From assembly GCF_020735465.1 (NCBI RefSeq), contig NZ_CP085935.1:248001-312000 (forward strand): 64,000 nucleotides of DNA. The letters are read 5' to 3'. This stretch comes from Collinsella stercoris DSM 13279. Lineage in GTDB: Bacteria; Actinomycetota; Coriobacteriia; Coriobacteriales; Coriobacteriaceae. Both the position numbers and the translations under genes were made by a program. Positions 40,753-49,219 of this stretch are shown piece after piece (the stretch's first letter is position 1; each line of letters opens with the position of its first letter). The notes beneath the pieces were generated by a model. The model was not told the DNA's origin, did not search any database, and saw nothing but the letters and a program-made list of their open reading frames with translations.

Positions 40753-41064
40753 ATGGTGGTTACCGTGAATATAGAAAAGATGTTCGAGCGCCCCGACGTC
40801 GATCAGCTCGTCGAGGCCTTTCAGCTGGTGGACGGTGCGGACGAGATCCGGGCCTTCCTCACCGATCTGTGCACGCCGCGCGAGATCTGCGATTTTGCCC
40901 AGCGCCTGCAGGTCGCCCGGTATTTGGACGAGGGAGAGCCCTATGTTGAGGTGCAGGCTCGCACCGGCGCCTCATCGACCACGGTGAGCCGCGTGTCCAA
41001 GGCCCTCAACGGCGAATACGGCGGGTATCGCAGTGTGCTCGTCAAGCTCGGGGGCACCGAATAG
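40753..41064 (+). CDS. YerC/YecD family TrpR-like regulator
   Basis: A 103-residue DNA-binding protein of the TrpR-like YerC family. It shows LCTPREICDFAQRLQVARYL, the first helices of the fold, then GEPYVEVQARTGASSTTVSR, the recognition helix, and the conserved end LNGEYGGYRSVL. The ATG follows TAGGGATGT. The gene stands before addBA in the same direction, but a terminator intervenes. Target genes are unknown. Confidence 0.88.
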   Translation: MVVTVNIEKMFERPDVDQLVEAFQLVDGADEIRAFLTDLCTPREICDFAQRLQVARYLDEGEPYVEVQARTGASSTTVSRVSKALNGEYGGYRSVLVKLGGTE

Positions 41065-41130
41065 CGAGGGCGAGCAGGGGCGGCCGCGCCGAGGGCGCGC
41101 TGCGTTCGTCACCGCAACGTGTATGCAGGG

Positions 41131-41158
41131 CGGTCGGCCGTGGTGCCGGCCGCTTTTT
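41131..41158 (+). terminator. Intrinsic terminator after the TrpR-like gene
   Basis: CGGTCGGC and GCCGGCCG pair (one G-T) around a 6-base loop and are followed by CTTTTTCG. It separates the regulator from addB. Confidence 0.8.
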
Positions 41159-41280
41159 CGTGTCCAAACAGGCGCCGTTCGGTCGCCGGGCCGTTGTTCG
41201 ACGTGTGTACGGGGACATGCGCGCGCAAGTTCGATGCGCGGGCGCCGGACATGTACGCGACCGTCCGCACGTGCCTGACC

Positions 41281-41358
41281 CGTCGGATGTCGCACGTGGC
41301 ATCACGCATTCGCCTGGCCCGTCGGATGTCGCGCACGGCATCACGTGCGCGCCTCCGC
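41281..41358. repeat. 39-bp imperfect direct repeat before addB
   Basis: CGTCGGATGTCGC begins at 41281 and again at 41320, and GGCATCACG recurs at the same offset. The interval 41160-41438 holds no gene; a -10-like TAGGAT is at 41395. Confidence 0.65.
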
Positions 41359-41438
41359 GCCATGTGTTTGACACCTGTTGTCCGGACGGGCGTGTAGGAT
41401 AATTCCCACAGGAGATTTGACGCGAGAAGCGAGGCGCT

Positions 41439-44400
41439 ATGGCGGGGTCCATTCACATTACGCATGCGGGGACGGAGCTGCTTCCGGCGGAGGTCGAGCT
41501 CGTGCGCTCGATGGCGCGGCGGCATGGGCGCGCCACCTTGCTGGTGCCGAGCTTTGCCGAGATGGAGGTCTGCCGGCAAGGCCTGGCGAACGCCGGGGCG
41601 GGAACGTCCGTCGATGTGCTCACGCCCGCTGCCTGGGTTGAGGGCTTGTGGCGCTTGCTGGGCGATGGTTCCCGTCTGGTGACCTCGACCGACCGCCTTC
41701 TGCTGTGCTCGTATGTGCTCGGATCGACGATCGACGCCGGGGAGGGGGACAGTTGCCCCGTCGCGCTGACGGACAATCCGGGTACGGTGCACATGCTTGC
41801 CGAGGCGGCACGGACCTGCCTGCCCGCAGCCTGCCGTGCAGACGAGCGTGTTCGCGCAGCCCTCTCGGATTCCGAGCGCCGCGTGCTCGGGATGCTCGCA
41901 TGCTATGAGGGCGCCCTGCGTTCCCGGGATCTCAGTGAGCCCGCGTCGGCGGCGTTCGAGCTGGCGAGCCAATTCGAGACGCGCGTGCCGCCCTGCGCGC
42001 GCGCCGTCGCGGTGCGCGGGGTCGCGGAGCTGCCCGAGCACCTGCTGCGCCTGCTGGGCGCCATCGCGCAGGAGGGTGAGGTCGCGATGCTGCTGAACGG
42101 GCGCCAACGCTCGCTTGCCCGCGACCTCGCAAAGCGTTTTGCGTGGCGCTGCGCCGAACTCGATGGAGCGGGCCCCCGCATGCCGGACCTTGCGTTTGCC
42201 GAGGTGAGCGGTCCTACGGCGCGTGCCTCCTCCTACGTGCGACTGCTTGACGGCATGATGGTCGGTTCTGCGGGCGCGGCCCCTCGCGAGGGCGCCTCGC
42301 CGGCTCCCGGCAATGCTGCACCGCGCGTTGGATCGTCGTGCCCAGACGCGCCGGGCGCTCCCGCCAAGCCCGCGGCGCTCGCCGCGGCGGAGACCTCGCC
42401 CGACTCTGAACGTTTTGCCGCCCCCGCCGAGCTCGCCATCGGCGCTCCGGATGCGATCGGGTTGTTCCGCACGCTTGCCCCGCGCCTCGCCGTCCGGGGA
42501 GTCGCGGCGAGCACCGAGGCGTTCGTGCCGTTTACCGAGACGCGCGCGGGCGAGGAGTTCTTCATGCTCATCGACTTCCTCGATCGCCTGAACGGGCGCG
42601 AGGTGAGCTCGTGGTGGCCGGCCCCGGAGATCGTCGACTGGCTGCGCTCGCCCTTTTCGGGCACGGGCGGCAATCCGTTCGTCGCGCTCTCGCTTGACAC
42701 CTACCTGCGCAAGACGCGCTCAATCGACAAGGAACGCCTGTTCGCCGAGCTGGATAGCAGGCAGAGCCGCGAGGCCAACCGCGAGCGCAAGGCCGCCCAG
42801 GCCCAGGAGCGCGCGGCGCGCCCCGTGGTATTCAAGGCGGTCATCGACGCGCTCGACGCCGGGGCGTACGTGCGCGCGTTGACGCTCATGCGCGATGCGT
42901 GCTCCGCCGCCGCGCCGTTTTTGTTTGGCGAGGAGGGGCAGGCGGCTCAGCAGATCGAGTTCGCGGCCCTTCAGCGCGCCATCGAGGTGCTCGAGCGCGC
43001 GGCCGAGCTTGGCGTGCGTCCCGAGCGCGCGCTGGTTGCCCTGCGCGCCGCGAAGGTCTTTGCTTCCATCGCGACGCAGGTGGGAGAGGGTGCGCCGCGC
43101 GCGGCGGTGCGTATCGCGCGCGTCGAATCCGTCGCCTGTAGCGAGGCGGGTTCGTATGCGGCGGTCCTGGTGGCCGACGCCGGCGCCGATGCTTACCCGC
43201 TCGCCGTGCGGGAGACCCCCGCGTCCGTGCTCGCGGAAAAGCTGGGGTGCGAAGGCGCGAGCCTGTCGCCGGCGGAGCGCCAGCGCGATCAGTTCGCCCG
43301 CGCGCTTCAGGCCGCCGGCCATGCGGCCGCGCTCGCCTACGTGGGGCGCGACAACGCATCCGAGGAGTTGTACCCCGCGCTCGCGTACGCCGAGTTGCGT
43401 GCGGCCGCCCGCGAGGCGGGGGCCGCGACGGACGTGGCCGGCCTGCCGGGCGAGGGGGAGCTGTTTGCCAACGCCGACGCGGCGGGAGGCGTGGGCGCGC
43501 ACATCGATGACGTGCCGCGTCTGCCCGAGCACGCCTTGCCGCGGGAATTGCGTCCGTACGTGCTGCTGCCTCAGCGCTGCATCAACGGGCGGCCCCTCAC
43601 CCGCACGCTTTCCGCCTCCCAGGTGGAGAACTACCTCGCCTGCCCGTATCGCTGGTTCGTGAACAGCCGCGTGGTCACGCGCCGGCTGGATGTGGAGTTC
43701 GGCCCCATCGAGCGCGGTAACTTTTCCCACGACGTCATGCAGCGCTTTTACGAGCGCCTGGCGGAGTGCGGCCTGGTCCGCGTGCGCCCCCAGACGGTCG
43801 ACGCGTGCATCGAGCAGATGGACATCGCCTTTGACGAGGTTCGCGCGGACCACCTGCGCGGCAAGTACACGCACGGCAAGTACGCCGCCGAGGAGCGTCC
43901 CCGCGCCATCCGCGGCGCGCTCGTGCCGCTCGACGAGCTCGAGCGCATGCGCGTGGACGCCATGCGCGAGCAGTTCCACGAGGTGGTGCGCCACGAGGCC
44001 GACCTGCTGCCCATCTACGAGCCCGCGCGCTTCGAGTACTCCTTCGACAAGCAGGGCGTTACGTACGCCGGCAGGCCCTTGGGCGGCCGCATCGACCGTA
44101 TCGACGTGGCGCCCGATGCGGGCAGTGGCAAGCGGTTCGTGGTCATCGACTACAAGACGGGCGCGAACGTCGATGCGATGGCGTGCCCCGATCCGACCAT
44201 GCAGCTGGACGAGGGCGAGCAGCTCGCCGCCGACTGGCTGCCCGGGCGTGACCGCGACAAGGCCCCCAAGGTGCAGACGCTCATGTACGCCACGGCGCTC
44301 GAGCGCATGACGGGCGGCTCGGCCCAGGGCGCGGTGTACTACGGCCTGCGTGGGCCGAGTATCGCAGGCGCGGTCTCGAGCGCGCTGACGGAGTGCGAGC

Positions 44401-44624
44401 CCTCGGCGTTTCCGCTCGACAAGAAGGCGTGCCCCTATCCGGGCGTGAAGGGCCGCTCACGCGTCAAGCGCGATGGGGACATGGAGTTCCCCGAGCTGCT
44501 TGAGCGCGTCGAGCGGGGCATCGCGCGCGAGCTCGACGCCCTGGAGTCCGGCGCGATCGCCCCGCGTCCCGCATCCGATTCCTGCTCGTTTTGTCCGCTC
44601 ACCATGTGCGAAAAGAGGCGTTAA
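41439..44624 (+). CDS. addB: AddB-like subunit of the AddAB helicase-nuclease
   Basis: This is the second subunit of the double-strand-break resection complex. The 1061-residue protein has a C-terminal PD-(D/E)xK nuclease (about 860-960: GGRIDRIDVAP, then VVIDYKTGANVD). The Fe-S cluster cysteines are split as in AddB: NYLACPYRWFVNS near 735, and CSFCPLTMCEKRR at the very end. I see no GxGKT Walker A motif at the N-terminus, so the motor part looks inactive, in contrast to the AddA partner. The addA ATG directly follows the stop codon, which implies coupling. Confidence 0.88.
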   Translation: MAGSIHITHAGTELLPAEVELVRSMARRHGRATLLVPSFAEMEVCRQGLANAGAGTSVDVLTPAAWVEGLWRLLGDGSRLVTSTDRLLLCSYVLGSTIDAGEGDSCPVALTDNPGTVHMLAEAARTCLPAACRADERVRAALSDSERRVLGMLACYEGALRSRDLSEPASAAFELASQFETRVPPCARAVAVRGVAELPEHLLRLLGAIAQEGEVAMLLNGRQRSLARDLAKRFAWRCAELDGAGPRMPDLAFAEVSGPTARASSYVRLLDGMMVGSAGAAPREGASPAPGNAAPRVGSSCPDAPGAPAKPAALAAAETSPDSERFAAPAELAIGAPDAIGLFRTLAPRLAVRGVAASTEAFVPFTETRAGEEFFMLIDFLDRLNGREVSSWWPAPEIVDWLRSPFSGTGGNPFVALSLDTYLRKTRSIDKERLFAELDSRQSREANRERKAAQAQERAARPVVFKAVIDALDAGAYVRALTLMRDACSAAAPFLFGEEGQAAQQIEFAALQRAIEVLERAAELGVRPERALVALRAAKVFASIATQVGEGAPRAAVRIARVESVACSEAGSYAAVLVADAGADAYPLAVRETPASVLAEKLGCEGASLSPAERQRDQFARALQAAGHAAALAYVGRDNASEELYPALAYAELRAAAREAGAATDVAGLPGEGELFANADAAGGVGAHIDDVPRLPEHALPRELRPYVLLPQRCINGRPLTRTLSASQVENYLACPYRWFVNSRVVTRRLDVEFGPIERGNFSHDVMQRFYERLAECGLVRVRPQTVDACIEQMDIAFDEVRADHLRGKYTHGKYAAEERPRAIRGALVPLDELERMRVDAMREQFHEVVRHEADLLPIYEPARFEYSFDKQGVTYAGRPLGGRIDRIDVAPDAGSGKRFVVIDYKTGANVDAMACPDPTMQLDEGEQLAADWLPGRDRDKAPKVQTLMYATALERMTGGSAQGAVYYGLRGPSIAGAVSSALTECEPSAFPLDKKACPYPGVKGRSRVKRDGDMEFPELLERVERGIARELDALESGAIAPRPASDSCSFCPLTMCEKRR

Positions 44625-47600
44625 ATGGCCGCGATCAAACTGGATGCCAAACAGGAGCGCATCGTCAAGACGCTCGAGGGGCCGCTCTTCGTCTCCGCGG
44701 GCGCGGGGTCGGGCAAGACGTTCACCCTCACGCAGAGGATCATGTACGCGCTGCGCCCCGGGTCGAAGCCTCAGGGTCAATGGGCCGACCCGCAGGTGCC
44801 GGAGCCGTTTTTGGATAGCATCGACCAGGTGCTCGCCATCACGTTCACCGAGAAGGCCGCCGAGGAGCTCAAGGAGCGCATCCGCGCCGCGCTGATCGAC
44901 GAGGGGATGGATGCGGAGGCCGCCAAGGTCGACAACGCCTGGATCTCGACCATCCACGGCATGTGCTCGCGCATCATCCGGGCCCATGCGCTCGACCTCG
45001 GCCTCGACCCCGCGTTCGGCGTGGCGGAGTACGCCGAGGACCTCAAGCGCGCCGCCGTCGAGCACGTGCTGCGCCGCGCGATCGCCGAGGACGCGACGGG
45101 CGCCGGCGCGTATGACGACCTGCTCGCGGTCTTTGCCCTGGAGAACGAGAGCGGCTCCTACAGCGCCCGGAGCCTCATGGCGATTCTGTTCAAGGTGCTC
45201 TCCGCCGCGTCTGCCTCGGTGGGCGGCCTGGGCGCGTTTTGCCAGGTGCGGCCGGCCCCCTCGCATGTCGCGCTCATGGAGGCGTACCGCGAGATCGCGC
45301 TCGCCCCCAGCTACGCCAACGCCGAGGCTGCCCAGCGCGCCCTCGACGCGCTTGACGCCTATGTGGGCTCCGCGCGCGACATGGAGGCGCTGCGCACGTG
45401 CTTCGCCTCCTGCGACGCGCTCTCCCTGCGCGGGCGCGGTATGGGCAAGGACGAGAAGGCCGCCGTCGCCGAGGTGCGCCGCGAACGGACCCTGTTCTTT
45501 GCGGAGAGCTACCTGGGCATGAAGGGCGACGCGCTGTCCCAGCTGATGGACCTCGCTGCCGACGTCCAGGCGGAGTACGAGGCCCTCAAGGCGGAGAAGT
45601 CGCTGCTCGACAACGACGACCTGCTCACCCGCGCCTACGATGCGCTCAAGGACAACCCGCTCGTGCGCGACGAGTTCGCGGGCAAGTTCAAGATGGTGAT
45701 GGTGGACGAGTTCCAGGACACCGCGCAGCAGCAGGTAGAGCTGGTGCGCCTGCTGTGCAGCGCGGACGGCCGCGAGCTGTGCACCGTGGGCGATGCCCAG
45801 CAGTCCATCTACCGGTTCCGCGGGGCGGACGTCTCGGTCTTTCGCCGCAAGAAGAAGGAGGTCGAGCTGTCTGGCAAAGGTGTGAGCTGCAGCCTCGACG
45901 TGAACTTCCGCAGCCATGCGGACATCTTGGCCTATGCGGACAAGATCTTCGAGGGAGGGGAGGGCAACCCGCTCGGGCGCGACTTTTTGCATCTCGATTC
46001 CTGCGGCGAGGCGACGCGCAAGGGCGCCCGCGCACTCGTGGATCCCACGACCGCGCGCCGGCAGGCGGTGCTCGTCGCGGGCGGTAGCTCGCAGGAGCGC
46101 GCGCAGCACAAGGCTCGGGCCATTGCGGAGCGCTTCGCGCGGTTGCGTGCGCGCGAGGGGTTCGCGCCGGGGGACATGGTCATCCTCATGAAGCGCCTGA
46201 CCGACGCCGACGTGTACGCCCGCGCGGTCCGCGCCGCGGGCATGCCGTGCGTGGTCGCGGGGGGCACCTCGGTGTTTCGCCAGGCCCCCGAGGTGGGCGC
46301 CATCACGGCGCTGCTCGCCTTCCTGGCCAATCCCGACGACGGGCAAAAGGGCCTGATGCCGCTGCTCACCTCGCCCATGTTCTGCCTGGGTGCCACGGAG
46401 CTGCTCGCCCTGGCGACGCACATCGATCCGCAGGCGGGCATCGTCGACTCGCGGACGCTCACCGGCCAGGTGTTCCTCTCCGGTGAGATCATGGAGGAAT
46501 TCGGCGAGTTGCCGCTGCTCACGCGTGCTCGCGAGGTGCTCGGGCGCGCCGTGCGACGCGTCGGCAACGACCGCGTGGCGGATATCGTGCGCGACGTGGT
46601 GAACGAGTCGGGATGGCTGTTCCGGCTGGAGCGCAGCGGCCAGGCGCAGGACCGCGCCGTCGCCGCCAACGTGCTCAAGGCTCTCGACATCGTGGAGCGC
46701 GAGAGCGCCGGCCGCGCGTTCGCCCCGCGTCTGGTGGCGCGCGCGTACGAGAGCCACATCGCGCACATCAAGGAGTCGCCGGCGGCGCTCAACGGCGCCG
46801 ACGAGGACGCCGTGCGCATCATGACGGTGCATGCGTCCAAGGGCTTGGAGTTCCCCGTGGTCGCCGTGGCGGAGTGCGACGGCATCTCGAATGACGGCGA
46901 CGCGCTGCAGGCGGTCGAGCGCGAGGGGCGCACCTATTGGTCCGCGCTGCCCAACCGCTTTGACCTTGCAGGGGACGCGGACATGCTCACGGTGCCGGAG
47001 CTCGATGAGGACAATGTCACGCACGAGGTGCCCGAGCGCGCCGCCGAGGCTTTTGCGTACATGAAGCGCGAGAACCGGCTGTTCGACTATGAGGAGGCGG
47101 CGCGCCTGCTGTACGTGGCAATCACCCGCGCCCGGGAGGTGGCGATCATCGCCTTTGGCGTCCGCTTTGCCACGGAGCTCGTTCCCGAGCACCCCACTTC
47201 GCTGGTGGGCGAGGTCCTGAGCCGCATCCTGCCCGTCGACCAGGGCAACGACGGCCTGCCCGACTTGGGCGCGGGTCGTTTGGACTTCTCCGATTCCAAG
47301 GAGGGTGATTTCCAGCTCATAGCGCTCTCCGAGCTCAACTACCCCGCCAAGAAGGGCGTGCACCGTACGTATTCCATCGAGGAGTTCGGACCAGATGCGG
47401 GCGTGGATGCGAATGGCGCAGCGCCGGAGGACGGTGGCCTTTCTGCAGGCGGCGAGGGTGCGGGGCCTCGCCACGTCGCCATCGTGACGCCCGCCGCGGT
47501 TGACTACCGCCTGGTGCCCGCCGAGCGCTCCTCGCGCGCGTCGTACAGCTACTCCTCGATTTCGCGTGAGCTGCACGCCGAGGCGGAGGACCGCGATGTG

Positions 47601-48218
47601 GCTGTGCGCACCCCGCAGGGGGAGGGCGCCGACGTCGCGGATTCCGGCTCGCGCGAGCCCGGTTCTTCACAGGCGGCTCACGCGGGCGACGCCACCGATG
47701 CCACGAATCTGGGTTCGGTGGTGCACGATGCGTGCCAGTGGATGATCGAGACGGGCTCTGACGAGGTTCCCGTGGAGCGGGTCGACGCCTTGTGCCGGTA
47801 TTGGGGCTGCACGTCCGAGCAGCGCGTGCGCATCGATGCGGCGATCGAACGTTGGCGCGGCTCGAAGGTGCGCGCCGAGGTTCTGAGGTGGCCGTGCGTG
47901 CGCGCCGAGGTTCCGTTCTACAGCCGCGGCATGGAGGAGCTCGGCGACCGGTTCGGCGCATATGCCGAGGGCGCCATCGACCTGCTGTGCACCGATCCGT
48001 CAGATTCCGGCCATGCGTTGGTGATCGACTACAAGACGGGTGGACATGCGGACGAGACGCCCGAGCAGCTGCGCGAAAAGCACGCGCTGCAGGCCCGGGT
48101 GTACGTCGACGTCCTGCACAAGCAGGGCTACGGCCACGTGACGCTCAAGTTCGTGCGCGTCGAGCAACCCGACCCGGCGGACCCCACCCAGCCCCAAGTG
48201 GTGACCTACAACCTCTAA
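44625..48218 (+). CDS. addA: AddA helicase-nuclease subunit
   Basis: This UvrD-type helicase fused to a nuclease processes DNA breaks with AddB. The 1197-residue protein has Walker A VSAGAGSGKTFTLTQR near 25, ITFTEKAAEELKERI near 75, Walker B MVDEFQDTAQQQ near 360, VGDAQQSIYRFRGADV near 390, and the motor motif IMTVHASKGLEFPVV near 735. The C-terminal nuclease has GAIDLLC and VIDYKTGGHADE near 1130. Two low-complexity stretches (about 925-945 and 1000-1025) look inserted. It should make the 3' tails used by RecA and so link to the ruvCAB genes in this window. Confidence 0.95.
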   Translation: MAAIKLDAKQERIVKTLEGPLFVSAGAGSGKTFTLTQRIMYALRPGSKPQGQWADPQVPEPFLDSIDQVLAITFTEKAAEELKERIRAALIDEGMDAEAAKVDNAWISTIHGMCSRIIRAHALDLGLDPAFGVAEYAEDLKRAAVEHVLRRAIAEDATGAGAYDDLLAVFALENESGSYSARSLMAILFKVLSAASASVGGLGAFCQVRPAPSHVALMEAYREIALAPSYANAEAAQRALDALDAYVGSARDMEALRTCFASCDALSLRGRGMGKDEKAAVAEVRRERTLFFAESYLGMKGDALSQLMDLAADVQAEYEALKAEKSLLDNDDLLTRAYDALKDNPLVRDEFAGKFKMVMVDEFQDTAQQQVELVRLLCSADGRELCTVGDAQQSIYRFRGADVSVFRRKKKEVELSGKGVSCSLDVNFRSHADILAYADKIFEGGEGNPLGRDFLHLDSCGEATRKGARALVDPTTARRQAVLVAGGSSQERAQHKARAIAERFARLRAREGFAPGDMVILMKRLTDADVYARAVRAAGMPCVVAGGTSVFRQAPEVGAITALLAFLANPDDGQKGLMPLLTSPMFCLGATELLALATHIDPQAGIVDSRTLTGQVFLSGEIMEEFGELPLLTRAREVLGRAVRRVGNDRVADIVRDVVNESGWLFRLERSGQAQDRAVAANVLKALDIVERESAGRAFAPRLVARAYESHIAHIKESPAALNGADEDAVRIMTVHASKGLEFPVVAVAECDGISNDGDALQAVEREGRTYWSALPNRFDLAGDADMLTVPELDEDNVTHEVPERAAEAFAYMKRENRLFDYEEAARLLYVAITRAREVAIIAFGVRFATELVPEHPTSLVGEVLSRILPVDQGNDGLPDLGAGRLDFSDSKEGDFQLIALSELNYPAKKGVHRTYSIEEFGPDAGVDANGAAPEDGGLSAGGEGAGPRHVAIVTPAAVDYRLVPAERSSRASYSYSSISRELHAEAEDRDVAVRTPQGEGADVADSGSREPGSSQAAHAGDATDATNLGSVVHDACQWMIETGSDEVPVERVDALCRYWGCTSEQRVRIDAAIERWRGSKVRAEVLRWPCVRAEVPFYSRGMEELGDRFGAYAEGAIDLLCTDPSDSGHALVIDYKTGGHADETPEQLREKHALQARVYVDVLHKQGYGHVTLKFVRVEQPDPADPTQPQVVTYNL

Positions 48219-48222
48219 CCGC

Positions 48223-48255
48223 ACCTCAATTTAGGGACAGCCCCTAAATTGAGGT
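48223..48255. repeat. Dispersed GGGAC-N-GTCCC palindrome
   Basis: Same 33-bp family, with one changed base right of the centre (GGGACAGCCCC). It lies four bases after the addA stop codon. Confidence 0.85.
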
Positions 48256-48342
48256 CGGGCATGAGCGTGGTGTGACTGCATGTGGTTACAATGGTCGTGC
48301 GTCCGTCAAGACGGCGCGATGCCGTGAGGATGGGGGCGAACG

Positions 48343-48633
48343 ATGGTCGCAGTTGAAGATATATACGAGCAGATGCGCGCCATCGCCAAGGAGGAGGGCG
48401 CCGAGCGCCTCGTGCTCTTTGGCTCGCGAGCGCGAGGGACGAATTTCCCCAAGAGCGATTTCGATATCGCCGTCGGCGGCTGCCCATCGTTCAATCGCCT
48501 GGCCGATCGCTTCGAGAACGAGCTGTGGACGTTGCTCGATGTGGATGTGGTCAATTTGGATGCCGGTATTTCGCCCGAGCTGCGAGCGGAAATCGAGCGT
48601 GACGGGAAGGTCCTCTATGAGAAAGTACGATAA
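48343..48633 (+). CDS. mntA: MntA-type nucleotidyltransferase antitoxin
   Basis: A 96-residue minimal nucleotidyltransferase. FGSRARG...SDFDIAVGG fits the GSx10DxD active site of MntA exactly, and LDVDVVNLD supplies the third acidic residue. Characterised MntA antitoxins add AMP to a tyrosine of the HepT toxin. The gene overlaps the hepT gene by 17 bases. A -10-like TACAAT at 48287-48292 precedes it. Confidence 0.9.
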   Translation: MVAVEDIYEQMRAIAKEEGAERLVLFGSRARGTNFPKSDFDIAVGGCPSFNRLADRFENELWTLLDVDVVNLDAGISPELRAEIERDGKVLYEKVR

Positions 48634-49036
48634 CTTCGCGTCGGCTCTCAAGACGCTTGCGCTGTCAGGTTGCCAAGACCTCGAAAACGAGTTCGTCCAA
48701 GGCGGCATCATCGCGAAGTTTTCCCTTCAGTTCGAGTTGAGCTGGAAGCTCATGAAGGAGCTTTTGAGGTACGAGGGCGACCGCGTTGCGGACATGGGGT
48801 CCCCGCGTGAAATCATCAAGGCTGCCTACCGGTACTACGACTGCATGGACGAGCAAATATGGTTGCAGATGCTCCGTGACCGCAACGATACGACGCATAT
48901 ATACGATGCGGCGCTTGCGAGTCGCTTGGTCCAGGTCGTTATCGAGACGTACATTCCCGAGTTCCAGAAATTCGATGCGGAAGTGCGCGAACGGTACGGC
49001 GCGCTCATCGGCGAAGGCGAACCGAACACGCTGTGA
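48617..49036 (+). CDS. hepT: HepT-type HEPN ribonuclease toxin
   Basis: A 139-residue all-helical HEPN protein. It contains RNDTTHIY near residue 95, an exact Rx4HxY motif with catalytic Arg and His and the tyrosine that MntA modifies. SLQFELSWKLMKELLRYEG matches the HI0074-like helix before it. ATG 48617 lies inside the end of mntA, giving the usual overlapping arrangement. It is predicted to cut RNA when not AMPylated. Both partners look intact. Confidence 0.9.
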   Translation: MRKYDNFASALKTLALSGCQDLENEFVQGGIIAKFSLQFELSWKLMKELLRYEGDRVADMGSPREIIKAAYRYYDCMDEQIWLQMLRDRNDTTHIYDAALASRLVQVVIETYIPEFQKFDAEVRERYGALIGEGEPNTL

Positions 49037-49121
49037 GCCTTTGAACGAGTCATGTGCGCACACGCGTTCTGTCCGCACGCTCGGTTAGAATCGTTAGCGT
49101 TCGAAAGGACCCCGTTCCGGT

Positions 49122-49176
49122 GCCCGTCCCAAACCTCAATTTAGGGACTGTCCCTAAATTGAGGTTTGGGACGGGC
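49122..49176. repeat. 55-bp perfect palindrome before dnaE
   Basis: The 33-bp GGGAC-N-GTCCC repeat is extended by 11 more perfectly matched bases on each side (GCCCGTCCCAA outside left), giving 27-bp arms around one base. It ends 43 bp before the dnaE ATG and is the most perfect copy of the family. Confidence 0.92.
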
Positions 49177-49219
49177 CGGGGTTGCGTACTCTTAGCACAT
49201 CAAATGGGAGATTCAGCAC

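Noticed and set aside
41160-41438. Small proteins encoded by open frames upstream of addB
   Set aside because: They arise from the 39-bp direct repeat and GC-rich palindromes and have no ribosome site.
44457-47576. A reverse-strand open frame of over 1000 codons opposite addB/addA
   Set aside because: The forward genes have complete helicase and nuclease motifs. Long antisense frames are common in GC-rich coding DNA, and this one has no recognisable domain.
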